From Protopterus annectens (lineage: Eukaryota > Chordata > Ceratodontiformes > Protopteridae), in NCBI RefSeq assembly GCF_019279795.1, contig NC_056737.1, forward strand, positions 1,194,912,665 to 1,194,976,664: DNA of 64,000 nucleotides, read 5' to 3'. Positions 36,765 to 49,850 of this stretch are shown here, piece by piece. Below the pieces are notes generated by a model. It did no database searches and was not told the DNA's origin. It saw only the letters and a list, made by a program, of their open reading frames with translations. Position numbers and translations under genes: made by a program. Numbering within the stretch: the stretch's first letter is position 1; the number at the start of each line of letters is the position of its first letter.

Positions 36765-39440
36765 AACATTGATCAGGGCTGCTGAGAGCACCCCAGCACT
36801 ATCAGGTCATACCCCATATCACGCGTTCAGGACCATAACCCAGACCTAACACAGAAGGAGGGGGAGTCTCCATTTCCATGAAGGATACACACACCTCCAG
36901 GTTGGCAGAAATGCATGTAGCAGCGGGGAATATCCAGGTGCAATTAACCATGGGTAGGACTGCCTACAGTTTGTTGCATGCTACAGACCACCCTCCCAAA
37001 CCCAGGATACCTGCACAGCCTTCCTGAAGACACTGGTGAGTATGAATGCTCTCACAGCACTGTCATATTGGGTGACATCAACCACCCATACATAGACCGG
37101 GAACATTACCCAGGACACAACACCCTACACCAAAGGTTCCAGGTGTTCATACACCTGAATGCTGTGGAACAACCATGCACCATACCCACAAGGGGGGAAA
37201 CTATACTAGTTCTGATCATCACACATGGGGACGACATGCTCCACACAGGATGTACATCCCTCAATGGTGAGGTCAGACCATATAGTGAACTCACTGGAGA
37301 TCCGCATCCTGCACCCAACACCGGCATGGGAGACCACAGTGAAGACCTCTCCACAGCAAACCACACACGTCAAACGACTGGTGTGGTACCCTGCAAGGCC
37401 TCCATGCCAGTGGTAAACACAGGCCACACTGATGAAACACTTACAAATGCCTTCTATGAGCACCCCCAGGAATGTCTGCACCAAGCGATCCTGATAACAT
37501 CAGGACCTTGTCCACCAAAGGCAGGCACATGGTCTGGTGGGCCCCAGCCATTGACAAACCGTACAACAAGAGTTGAAAGCTAATACATGACAGAGCAATA
37601 TCAGTACCAGGGAAGGCATCACTGATTAATACCGGCGTTAACATACGATCACTCATACAATCATCCAAGGCCGCCTGTGGGACTGGTACTGCAAAGGACA
37701 CATAAGACAACCATAAGGCCTTCCTTAGCTATGGTAGGAACATGGGTGGAAGCACACAGTTATGCCCAGAATTACTCCAGAATGGTACAATGATCACTGA
37801 ACCCACAGACATTGCCAACAAACCAGCGGACATGTTCCATGCATACATCTACCCTCCCCCCCCAAGAGGGGACGTATCCATCCCACCAGAGTCTAGCCTC
37901 CCAAACATCCCGTATGCCCAGGAGAGAGCTGATATCTGTTAAGCAGTGAACACAGCATCAATGGGACCAGATGGTGTCCCCAGCTGTGTGCTACACAACC
38001 TCATTGAGGCCCTCACCCCGCACATAAGGCTGCTGTTTCATCTTAGCCTTACTACAGGCTCGTCCCGATGGATGGCATACGGCAACTGTGGTCCCACTAC
38101 ACCAGGGTAGTGCTCTTATGGACTCTATACATCCCTGCCCTATCAGCTTGACAAGCCTTGTTTGCAAAGCTGTGGGGAGGTCCATACTGGAGCCCATAAA
38201 TAAAGACATTGGTGTACAGCAAATACCGGAACATACCCACATCGGCTTAGTCAAGGGCAGATCCTGCCTCCCAAACCTGGTCGACCTGTTTGGAGGAGTC
38301 ACTAAGGCCATTGATGGGGGTACGTCGGTCTGCACAGACTACCATGACCTGGCGGGAGCGTTCAAACCACACTCCACGTGGGCATCATAGAAAGGCTCAC
38401 CAGCGTAGATGTAGAGACATATGTCACACGACGGTTTGCCAACTGGATGGGGGTCAAACCCCACAGGGTTTGTGTTCCTGGTGCCATGTCAGACTCCAAG
38501 CTGGTCCCGAGTGGTGGCCCACAGGGCTCAGTCCTGGGCCCCCTCCTGTTCGGCATTCAACTTTCCAATGTGCATGCAAACATAGGGGGATTGTGGCAGA
38601 CAAGGTATGCAGCTGACTGCACACTGGCCACCATACTCAACACCCCATCAGACACGGACATCCACCTGGGGTCTCATAGAAATGGATAACTGGTGCCAGA
38701 GCCATGGCCTGATGCTACATGCCAGGGAAGGTATAGACCTACCATTTGGGAAAGACATGTTCACCCCGAATTACCATATAGGTGGTAATCCATTAAACAT
38801 GGTGGACGTGATCAGGGACATGGGTACCAAACCTGTCGGTAACCTCTCTCGACACTCACATTGCCAATGTGGTTGGGAAGACATTCCACTGTGCCCACCT
38901 GGTCATGAAGGGATTCACATCCACATCAGGGGAGGCCATTGTTCCCCTGTACTCTTCACACATCAGACCAATGATTGGGTACAACGCCACATTTGGAATG
39001 TACCTAACCTGACACCTGCAGCACTCAGAAGGACCTCAAACGTTCCACAACACAGGGATAAAGGTGCTGAGACATATGTCACACGCTGCCCGACTGAGGG
39101 GACTCCAGCTGTATACCTTCTCATACCATCTGCTCTGAGGTGATCTGTGCCTGACATACACGGCCATGTCCGACCTGGGTGACATGGACATGTTCCACCT
39201 CCTAGGCACCAAACAAACACGGGCACAGAAGCAACTGACAAAAACCTCAACACGGACATAAATAGGACGTGCTGGAGGGACAGGGTCATCGCCCAGAGAC
39301 CCCCTACAACATGGAAAAGATTCCCAGCCCATGTGAAGCAGAGCCCCTCACTGACTCTGTCCAAGAGTAATCCTGGCGATGTGGATGTGTGATCGTAGGT
39401 ATCGCCAGGCATCATCTCTGTGTCACTGCTGGACAGAGGG
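36720..39440 (+). pseudogene. CR1 ORF2: endonuclease, reverse transcriptase, C-terminal domain
   Basis: The endonuclease begins near EDIDVSAVTETLI, then ACYRPPSQTQDTC, VILGDINHP and a late block in 36978-37583. The RT has PDGVPSCVLHN near 37970, HIGLVKGRSC (38250), then 38378-38689 with [18 protein letters not shown] and a palm box in which the FADD Phe and one Asp are not kept in frame. The C-terminal domain is in 38607-39143 and near 39260. At least five frame breaks; not functional. Confidence 0.8.
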
Positions 39441-39565
39441 ACAGCGGACCGATGGATGTAGTATCCTCATCCTAAGGGGTGGTGAAAGCCACACACACTC
39501 TGGCTAGGCTTACACATGCCGTAGGGCACATAGCCTGGTATGTACCTATGCACCTATGTAGGAGT

Positions 39566-40234
39566 CCATGCAGGTTGCGGGTACCTGTGGTATGCTGATA
39601 TTGCCAGATGTGCCTGTGGGTAACCCACAGCTACACATGGGGGACTGATAACAGTGCTCCCAGTAGGCACATGCAAGTACACCATATTAGGCATACAGGT
39701 TAACAGAACCAACATGGTGCTACACATGTAACCGTCACGCATACCGTGTACACAGCTCAATGTATGCTGCACCTGCACTACATGGTATGTCTGCTGCATG
39801 ATGTCAGTACACAACCCACGTCACATACACACCTGTCACCTGTCATACACAACCACTGCAACATACACATCACGCACTATGCAGACACAGGTATCACATA
39901 CACCTCTCACTATTTTGTCCACCATGTGCATCAGAATATATTTGCATAACCGTGCACCGATGGTGTGGATGACAGTGCTGCGGCAGAGGCTTCATCATAT
40001 GCACAGGGTGATATGTGTGCCAGGGGCATAGGCTGTACCAATGGATGACATCATGTGTGTGTGTAAGGGCCGGTGCATTTACTGGGCATGACTGTGCAGA
40101 ATGCATGTGGATGTGGTGGAGCCCTACAGTTGTGTCTGCTGTGTGTGGGTATGTGTGTACACAGTTCAGCCATCTGTGATGACTACACGGGGTATACTTG
40201 GCAGCCCCAGACTGTACAGTGCAGGTTGTACGGC
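39566..40234. other. Harbinger interior, word-biased non-coding sequence
   Basis: Same composition as 33561-35455; contains the sequence downstream of the Myb-like gene stop. No poly(A) signal was identified with confidence. Confidence 0.5.
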
Positions 40235-41160
40235 TCACTGTGTCCGCCTGCGGCCACGTGACCCGTGCCTGCCTGGGGTCGCACGGGCACTACCGGGTGG
40301 AGGTATGGAGTGGCCACTCTCCGATGACACATGTCCGCTGGAACCGTGTCCACGCTGGGACCGGCCAGGGCCATGTCCACGTGGCCTGCTGTGTCCTGGT
40401 GTGGTTGGTGTAGCACCAGCTGCACTGCTGCTGCTACCGGCACTGTGTGAGTGGGCATGAGAGGTGGCACGCACACGTCGACCTGCACTAGGTGGTGTTG
40501 CTGGCCTATGGCCACGTGTCCTACGCCTCACCCCTACCAGGTGTTCCAGCACAGACAGCTCACGCTCGCAGATTGACATGCCTCGGTCGAGGATTCCAAC
40601 CATCTCACCTAATCGCCTATCCAGAACATCAGCAAGCTGCTGTTGAGCATTCGCCAATGACTGGATGTTCTCATTTAGGGAACGGATTGCTTCCCTCTGC
40701 AGCCTCTGCCCTTCTTGGTTCTGCCATTCAGCACGTGCCTGTGCCGCCATTACAGTCTGGAACATGCATCTGGTGATACCAGCTGCTGCACCCTGTACGG
40801 CAGGTGCATGTCTACCAGAGCTCCTCCTACGAGCAGCACCAGCCACATGCCTGTGTGGCACATCACCAGTCATTACACTGGCAACATGGTGTGTACCCGC
40901 ACCTTCTGTAGCCACCACACATTCCTGCTCAATGCCAACAGACGCTGACTGTCCTTCCTCTATGGGCAACGGTGATGTGGTATGTCTCGGCATCTGAACC
41001 ATGTGCGGAGATGAGGGGGACATAGGTGGGATGTTAATCAATGGCACAGCTTCTGCCCGTGACAACCCTGCCTGTGCCTCATGCATATGGTCATCACCGC
41101 TAGTATCTGTGGGGACACTAGCATCAGATGGACCGCAGGAGGGGAACGCACCTACACCAC
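40235..41160 (-). CDS. Harbinger Myb-like protein, exon 2
   Basis: The second coding exon, read from the acceptor tttgtattcacag at 41161 to a stop at 40235. It joins exon 1 in phase 1 (G|GT gives Gly137) and adds 307 residues, for a total of 444. The exon has a Pro/Ser-rich linker, an amphipathic helical region (about residues 273-346: QARAEWQNQEGQRLQREAIRS..., NAQQQLADVLDRRL) that probably dimerises, and a basic Arg/Ser/His-rich tail (VRRRTRGHR, GRRVRATSH, SRGRRRTQ). Such tails could hold nuclear-localisation signals. No stop or frameshift is present. In known Harbingers the Myb-like partner binds TIR DNA and helps bring the transposase into the nucleus. Confidence 0.85.
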
Positions 41161-41216
41161 CTGTGAATACAAAGACATACTGTAAGATACATTACACACA
41201 CGCAGACACACACGCA

Positions 41217-41259
<43 letters not shown>

Positions 41260-42933
41260 ACACATGCATGCAGACACACACATGCAGAGACACACACACG
41301 CTGACACACACATGCAGACACACACACATGCAGACACATCATGCATGTGATATTGCAGATGGCATGCAGCATTCCCACACCACAGCTCAGTGAATGCAGG
41401 CCAGACATTAATAGTGGTAGTATGCATACTGCCCTGGGGTGCACACTACATCAAGCAGGTGTCATTTCAGTAGGCATGCAGTACACACATTCATGGTAGT
41501 TTGCATGCATCACCGTGATACAGCGTGTGGCCACAGGCAGGTTAACAGTACACATGGCTGGCGTCACTTTGTCATGTACTCTGCCAACATGTGCGATAAC
41601 ATGTGGACATGTGACAATGGTGTCCCACCACATGCACCACATCAAACTGGACGTCACAGTGCAGTGTAATGTGTACAGGCTACAGATAGAATGCATGTGT
41701 AACAAAGATGTCTGTGCAGGTGTGGTTGGTGTGAGCTGTGTACATAGCTATACAGTGGGGAGTACAGGCACTGTGCCACTGCATGGCAGCAAGACACAGG
41801 TATGTTTCTGTGCGATGCGTAACATGGACGCATTGCATTGCCATGTCTGCAACACAGTCATGCTGTTCCACAGCACGTATATGGTAGACATTGGTGGCAC
41901 CTCCAGTGGCTGCAGACAGGCATTGCGTTTGTCTGGTGTACCACATCAGATGTACAGGTGGTCCACTACAGCTATGATCGCACTATGTGTGGACAAAGTG
42001 CAACGGTGACTACCCACTCCAGATGTACTGTGTGGCAACATGCCTGTGGGTATCACCCATGGCCATGTTTGACTGGGTCATGGACAATTGTGTGTGATGG
42101 TCATCGTGTACACATCCCTGTGGTGGCCCATGTGACATACACCCATACTAGTCTGAGGTGTCACAATCCCGAAGGCTATGCAGACATTGTGGATGTCTGC
42201 TATGTCGTGTGTAGGTCATGTCATGGTGTGACAATGTTGCAGACAGAACACCATGTGCATGGGACATGTCATGTGCCATGTCACAACGTGTGCACACAAT
42301 GCAGGGGCATAGGTCACATTGGTAACACCTGTGTGCTGGCCAGATCACAGCTCACTATGTGGTACTGTGTGCATACCGCAAATGGCATTCCGATGCATAC
42401 TACACATGCAGCCATTGTAGAACACCTCCACCATTGTATGCATAGCTGACTGCACATATCACACCGATGGGTTATGTGGTGTCATGTCGGTGTATACTAA
42501 TGGTTGTATCTACTGTACATGGGTGGCGTGTGTGTCGGGTGGTGCAACCTGTATACCATGACTGGAGCAGACCCAGGTGTGCATGTCATACCTGGCCACA
42601 TGGGGAATATCTATACACTGTAACATGCCTATTACTAGCAACAGTCTCACCTGCGATGGACCCATGGCTGTGCGACACGCCAGAGGTACCTGTATAGGGG
42701 CGACACAACAGTATACACATTATCCATTACTGTAGCCACAGTAAGCACTGTGCATGTCACATCATGTACCTGTGTGGTAGCATGTGTTATGCACATGTCT
42801 GCAAACACAACGTAGCATACTGTAGTATGCAGCTTGTGTGGCCATATACCTGGCATGTGTTGGTACATTATGTGGTGTACTGTGACACCCACACCTACGT
42901 CAGTTATCATACACACATGCAAGACTGACTTAC
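41161..42933 (-). other. Intron of the Myb-like gene
   Basis: 1773 bp between a consensus donor (G|GTAAGT, complement of 42928-42933) and a pyrimidine-rich acceptor (tttgtattcacag). It holds a long interrupted CA/GT microsatellite (about 41190-41345) and word-biased interior sequence. Plus-strand frames across it (41515-42009, 41838-42449) show no domain. Confidence 0.8.
41190..41345. repeat. Interrupted (CA)n microsatellite
   Basis: Long AC run with cacgcagaca and catgcagaca interruptions, within the intron of the Myb-like gene. Confidence 0.9.
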
Positions 42934-43342
42934 CAGGCAGCTCCAGGCTCGTTGGTTGGGAGACACCCACCTCCACGATGGCAGCGACTGTTTCTGCATG
43001 ATGTTCCCTGGGTGTCCCCAGACTGGCCAAGAGCTCCTCCGTGTGTGTGAGTGGGTGCTGGCTTGGTGGCCCACCACCTGTCCCACCTTGTTCTCTGGCG
43101 ATTGCGGCGGCACGCTGTTTCGCGTGCCGTATTAGGTCTGTGCAGTGTCGGTGGATCTGCTGGTAGGTGCGGTTGTTGGCACCCACGTTGTTCACCCTCC
43201 TGTGCATATCCTGCCACACGTCATCCCGCTGCTGTGCTTGCTGTGGCACATGGCTGAATAGTAGCTCGTAGTTGTCGTGGAGCAACGGTATAATCACGTC
43301 ATCCTCCTGGCAGCTGAAGGCTGGCGGCCGGGAACGTGGCAT
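42934..43342 (-). CDS. Harbinger Myb-like protein, exon 1 (DNA-binding domain)
   Basis: Starts MPRSRPPAFSCQEDDVIIPL; residues 9-75 form a Myb/SANT-like domain of the Myb_DNA-bind_5 type: the opening F-x(3)-E, VWQDMHRRVNNVGANNRTYQQIHRHCTDL with Trp43, and a basic end IRHAKQR. The start is chosen because it directly precedes the domain and because tcttacag lies just upstream, which could be an acceptor for a 5' UTR exon. The frame stays open further upstream without homology. Residues 76-136 are a low-complexity linker. With the transposase this makes the two-protein set of an autonomous Harbinger. Confidence 0.87.
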
Positions 43343-46300
43343 TATCTGTAAGACATAATGATGGTGACAGGTCACATTTACACTGATGTACTGGCATACT
43401 GCTGGACATACATTGCTATGACATGTACGACATCTGCACAGTAATCTCTGTGATGCATCATGGCAGTGACACAGCTGACGTGTTGCCGTCACACCATTAA
43501 GCAGTGGGTATCATATCATATCTGTGTGTCAACTCATCACACTGTACACACACCATGTTGATGGTAACCTGCTGTGGACATGTGTACCTGCCTGCACCTG
43601 TGTTCATACCAGTTGGCACGTGTCCCAATGTGCACACAGTTCTACTGTTCACCTGGATGCTGTGTATATGTCACTAGGCATCACGTACACAGCCATTATG
43701 AACGTCAGCGGTGGCACTGCACACATACACATGGACACCTGTACATGCATGTGTTGTGCCATGTACATCTACACAACACTGTACGGGTGTTGGACAACCT
43801 GCCACAGCTCACCTGTATTGCACATGTGATACACATGGGACATTGTGTAACCATGTGACATTAGCATGGAAGGTCATGCATAGCATGTGCGCGCGCATGT
43901 TGTACACACCAACACACAGCACCTGTGACACCACAGGGTGCATCAGTGCCACATTACTGCTGTGGACGGTTGATAGTGCAAGTGCCATTTGTCCATCGCA
44001 CCATGTATGACTGTGATAGCACGTGCAGCCTTGCTGGGCAGGGCTGCATGGTATGGCAGGGTATGTCACATACATGGCACAGGGATGTGTCCCACCTGGG
44101 GGGTACTGATATTGGCAGGGTGGCTGTCCATTCCATATGTCATTGTTATGTGTATATGGACATTACACATGTCTATCATCATGGTGTGGACAATGGCCTT
44201 CTGCAAGGTAGGCCGCACGCTGCTTGGTGGTGGTGTGTATGGTGCATGCAGGTATCGCACATCCATGCATACACATTACCCCTGACAGGTGCTATGTGCT
44301 GTGATATTGTTCAACACAGTGCTGTATGTGCCCACACACTGCTATCCCATGCACATGGATGGTTGCCTGGCCTGACATGGGTACCACATATGTCTACATC
44401 CAGTGCCTGCTGCCACCCCCATGTCAGCTGGTGCACCACACAGCGCCATCCCTCCCACAGGGAGCGTGGTGTTGGGCACAGCATAGGTATCCATGTATGG
44501 GGACAGGGATGTTCACATAGCAGGGGCACTGATGGTATCATCCATCAGACCATACACGTATGACGCACACCTCACACACACAGCCCATTCAGTATGTTGT
44601 TCGCAACACTGACACAGCTATACTGCTAGGCCAGGGACATTCCCAGACGTACATACACAGATGCGTGAACATCTGTCTGTAGCATGGGCTATAATAATGG
44701 TGGGGTTCAACACATAACGTGTTTGAGTGTGGCTGGCGCAGACGTTCTGTGCACATGTCTACACAGTAAGCCTGTTCTACAGTAGCCAGTGGTGATGTGC
44801 TGTGCACATGTCAATGCTGCACATTGTGTTGGTGTCTGTCTGTCCACAGGCCAGTGGTGGGACACACAGGGGTATTAGTGAACATATATGCATGCCACCC
44901 TGTACTGCTGTACTGCTAGCTTCTCGGATGCTAATGTGTCATGGACATGCACACCTTACCCGAACAGGTGGTAGTGGGTTGCCACCCGTACCCATCTCCT
45001 CTTGTGGGTTGCTATGATCCAACACCCTCTTTGTATTGTATGTTCAGGCTATGCACCTGTGTGGGGCATGTGGGCATGCAATGCACTACTCGCACCTTTG
45101 CACCCATTGCAGAACATGTCACACAGGTACACTGGCAGCCATACACTTCACAGCTTGATGACGGTACAACACGTGTTGTACACACGTAACACATATCCTG
45201 TGGGACATGGTCATATGTACAGGCATGTCCAACAGTCACGTACCACTGCTACCCCTACATGACGGATATGCAGTACATGTGGCGGTATAGCAACTGTCAC
45301 ATGTAGTCATGCAATGCCCCCCTACCTACATGGCGTGGTACTGCCTGTGGGGGATATGCGTCTGCATCCATGCTATGGCCATAGCTGACAGTTGTACATC
45401 GATATGTGCAACATACCTCATTTGGTGTTCTCATGGGTGCATGTTCAACATGGCTCCGCATTGTTTGTGTCTGTCACACAGTCATTGTTGTACATGGTTT
45501 ACATGCCTGTGTGTGATTCCATGTACTTCATTGGGATACCAGCATTATACATTATAACAGCGTATTCCAGCCATCACATAGCCTTCCTAGATGACACTGT
45601 TAGCCAGCCAGTAGGAGGTGTTCCGCCATCTGCACATAGGTCACACAGTACGAGGGCGGCTGACACCCATTCTGGGGACAGGGTTCTGACAGCTGTGGAT
45701 GGGTGTGATGCTGTCGACAACCATGACTGCGCCTGATGGTCACATCTGGATGGGTAACATTCACAACACACACCTACCTTCACGTAGTAACACATCATCC
45801 ACAACAATGGACATTCCTGCCAGAACAATGTGTGCAGTATGTCTGTATGACCACTGCAGGCACCACTGGTGGCCCCCAGCATGGCAGCCAACAGCACCAG
45901 TGTATATCCCGTGGAACCATGGGTTACACCATTCACAACACACCTGTCTCAGATGACCCTGTTGTGGATCACAGTGCAGTTCCACACATCATGTTACACT
46001 AGGCATCATGCACTGATATGTTGCGGACGTATGAACGGCTGTGCAACTCAACATATGCACACATGACACATCACCTGGTATGACATGTCTGTCATACAAC
46101 ATGTTATTGTGACCGCCCTGTGATGGCATTATACAGGCTACGTGTACTGGGACATGTGATGGCTCACTGGTATATACACCCTCTGGGTGTATGTGTCTAG
46201 CCAAGTGTACAGTAGGCAATGATCTGAACACAGGGACACTGTACATTGACCTACTCTGTCACTGCAACTGTTGACTATGCTCATACTGTACTTATACAGG

Positions 46301-49300
46301 CATGTGGTATCTGACCACTATGACAGTCCTGGTCGACCACACTGCTGTGGCACACATGACCTGCGGACATCTGCTTGGGGTGTGGAGCACACATGTACAT
46401 CTTCACATGCTATACTGCCTCTGTGGTGGTGTCACATGACTGTCTCCAGCAGGGCTGTAACAGGCAGGCACGGCATGGGGTCATGTGGGACAATGCTTGC
46501 ACCTTCCACTGTGCTGCACACAAGCAAGGCACACACACTAGTGCATTACTCACATTTATCTGCAGTGCCTGGGACCTGCCTCCATGCTCTGCACAGCACA
46601 CCTGCAAGTACAGATTGTGCACGGATCATACCTCCCAGGCACATACCTGGACTGCAACACACACAGGTGAGGGGATCCCACATCACACAGTGTTTTGCAC
46701 ACATACTGGATATTTTCCGAACACAATGCATTGTAGGTGCTCCATGTTCAGATACCCATGTTTGTGACCGCTAGACACATTGTAACATGCAACAGAGCTT
46801 ACACTGTACACCACAGGTTACATGCTGTCTGTGTTGTCATACTGTACATTGGGCCTCAGACAGCTGATACTGCCATGTGCTGACAGCAACCCACACTTCC
46901 CTAGAATGGACACCCATGTACCCACACATGCTTGAGGCATGCACTCCACCTAGCTGGGTGACACATTACACAACACATACCATACCTACACTACCCTCAG
47001 CATGCACGATACCTCCATGTGTCTGGTGTGTTAAACCTGGGGTTATCCCCCCTTTGGTAGATGAACATATATGCTTCACGGCCCTGCTAGCCACACCCTG
47101 GACACACACCCATCGCAGCATACATGGAACATGTGTTTTACAGCCAGTACTACTGACGTCTGCTGACAGGGGTTGTTAATGGCATGGCACCCCGGCAGAT
47201 GGACAGTGTACATAACTATGCTGACACATACCACAGTGCACTTCCGTAGCATGTACGCAATGGTAGGGACCATGCTATTCCACACAGAGACATAGCGGTA
47301 CTGGCCTTTTCACAGACACCACGGTGGTGGTCATGTTCCATGCACATCTGCTGTATGGGCACATGTGCAGGCTGTTGCACGGTGGTGTATATTCACATGT
47401 GTGGGGTGCATCATTTGACAGCCATGGTGGGTCCTCGTGGTCCATCACATGCTCCAAGGCTAGCTACCTACACATGACTGCCGCACATTGCAGTGTGGGT
47501 CCTCAGGCAGTGTGGTGGTATGTCTGTGTTGTTTGGCTACATCCACATTCGATGTCACGTACAACAGTCACCGAGGCATTGCAGACTGAGATAATGTTGG
47601 CAACATGCCAGGCAATGGTGTACTTACCAATAATACACACTCTCACTCACTACAGGGTTGCAATCCATACATGGACATCATAGTGTCCCTGTGGACACAT
47701 ACATGGTACTGCAATGCACACATTATGTCCTAAGACACTGTCCCAATGTCACCTTCCGATCTCCTTAGCTGTTATGTCCCGCCAACCTGTTTGGTATGTG
47801 TCTCCACACAAGCCCACTGAATTCACTGCTAGCCTGTTGTCGGACATTGTGTACCTTAACCGTCACACTGCCGCATCTATCGCACTACACATGGGTGGCA
47901 CTGCATTGCATGTGTGGGACTGCATTCGTACACCCATGACTGGACCATTCTGTATGGCACTGGGGCACATCCTCACAAACGTGCTTCACACACTCATTGA
48001 TGACCTCCATGCCTTTACTAGCACCCTTGTTGGGCTTCTGTGTGCCACAGCACGCCACATACACATGCTGGCTACCTGTCATACCATTGCATGGGTGGTT
48101 GGTGTGGTACAGAGGGCAACAGATCAGACATTGTCCTCACATTGCCCTTCAGCACCATTCCACATTCTGGTATTGGCAACGTACACATCCACCTGCACAT
48201 CATACCCTGTGTCTCAGGATGTTAGGCTATATGACTCCTGGACAGGACACACAGTGGTGCAGGCATATCATGCTACCTACTACATGTCAGGTACATATGG
48301 CATTACACAGTCCTCAGTCATGGGGCCCCTCATGTTCACTATTTGCTTAAATACACAACATGCTGTCACAGAGTACTGTCCATGCCTAGATATCCCACAT
48401 CTACATACCTGGCACCATTATAGCTCCACCAGCTCATACTGATAACAACCGTATGGGTGTCGGTGTGGCAGATACATCATGTGGGTGTCATGGCATCAGG
48501 ATGCATGACACATGGTGCATGCACATCACCTTTGCATAGCAACATTCATCCACTGAGTATCACATGGATTCTGTCCCCGTACATGCATATCAAATTGTAC
48601 ATGGTTGCTGTACACACAAATGCCCCACATGGTGCTGTGGTTACCGTATTCCACTGTGGCATGGGTACACATCTGCAGGGCCACACCTATCTGTACTGTG
48701 TGTGATGCTGGTACATAGGTAGCCATTGTACCTGTGGCATACACACATCTACACACGGGCAGGTTACAATACCACATTCGTGGTGTACCTTCCACAATGG
48801 CTACGACTTTACATGGCACAGCATTGTCATGCCATGATGTGTACCAGGCTCAGACAGTTTACATATGCGGCTGACAGACGGAAAACACATCTGTACACAT
48901 CTGCATACCACATACACAGGGGTGTCTTCTGCTCTGACATGGACCATGTCCTCCGCATTACTGATGCATGTAGTACTCATACATGGCAATTGCAGTGGGC
49001 AGTGTGAACGGACCACTCATGGATATATGCACACATGACACATTGCATGGGCTGGGCTTCTGTGTTACTTCCGCAGACACAACACACACCATGCTGTGGA
49101 ACATAGGTCCTGTGCACATCCCACAGGGACACACAGTGGCACTGTTCATGTGATAGCTCCCTTGCTCTTTGAGTGACACGTAGTCATGGTACCACCACAG
49201 CAGCAGTACTGTGTAGGCATGCAGTTGACACCCACCTCTGCTGTTCACTGGACACTACCATGGGAGGTGACACTACTGTGTACACTGCACATGTGTTTAC

Positions 49301-49850
49301 ACATGGACCTGCCGGACTTCATTGTTGCCCACATTGCACCTGCTACAGATCGTTTGGCCATGGTTACTTGGTGTTCCTTCCATTTCGGATGGCTATTATG
49401 CTACTATTCTGTCCCATATGTACAGGCCATACGTATCCTGTTATTGTACATACCAATAGGCAATAACTCCATTATGCATGATATGCCTGTGATACTGTGT
49501 ATGATGTCTGTCATATCCACCATGACAGCTTTACATTACACATAGTTGACATAGTATCCCCTACTGCAAGGCATACGTGCGTCGGTGCACATTACGTATG
49601 ACATCGACGGTATATGCCCATACACATGTGTGCTGTGACAGTATACATACATGTCCTATCCCCTGCTATGGCACTTCCTTGTTGGACATCCACTGCCAGC
49701 ATTGGCGTGTGGTGTGGCATTGTTCTCTGTTATGCCCCCCTGTGGCAGCCCTTGTGTTATCCCAGCTGTGTACATGATGTCCCACTGTTGTGCACACGGT
49801 ATCCACAGTCGTTGGTATGCTCAGCAGGATAGCACTACATAACTACCTTT
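43343..49850. other. Harbinger interior, long word-biased non-coding tract
   Basis: 6.5 kb with the same acatg/tgtac/cacac bias. The longest frames are 43925-44563, 46271-46774 and 47714-48442 (242 codons), all plus, with competing frames on the other strand. None shows a domain or plausible splice partners. No tandem unit, TIR or LINE fragment was recognised. Confidence 0.6.

Larger units (their letters stand above)
35456..39565 (+). mobile_element. CR1-like LINE inside Harbinger, near full length
   Basis: A plus-strand copy with a loss of word bias at its left edge. In order: an ORF1 with a CDRCNYIA Cys pair and an SGNH/GDSL esterase-like domain; an APE endonuclease; an RT with [13 protein letters not shown]; and a C-terminal domain with INRTCWRDR. 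It ends in cctatgcacctatgtagg, a degraded octamer tail. About 4.1 kb matches a full-length CR1. Many frameshifts and stops show that it is older than the surrounding Harbinger genes look. Confidence 0.88.

Noticed and set aside
47714-48442. 242-codon plus-strand frame, with similar long frames at 43925-44563, 46271-46774 and 41838-42449
   Set aside because: These lie in the stop-poor, word-biased interior where long frames overlap on both strands; the translations are Cys/His/Thr-rich with no domain, conserved start context or splice partner.
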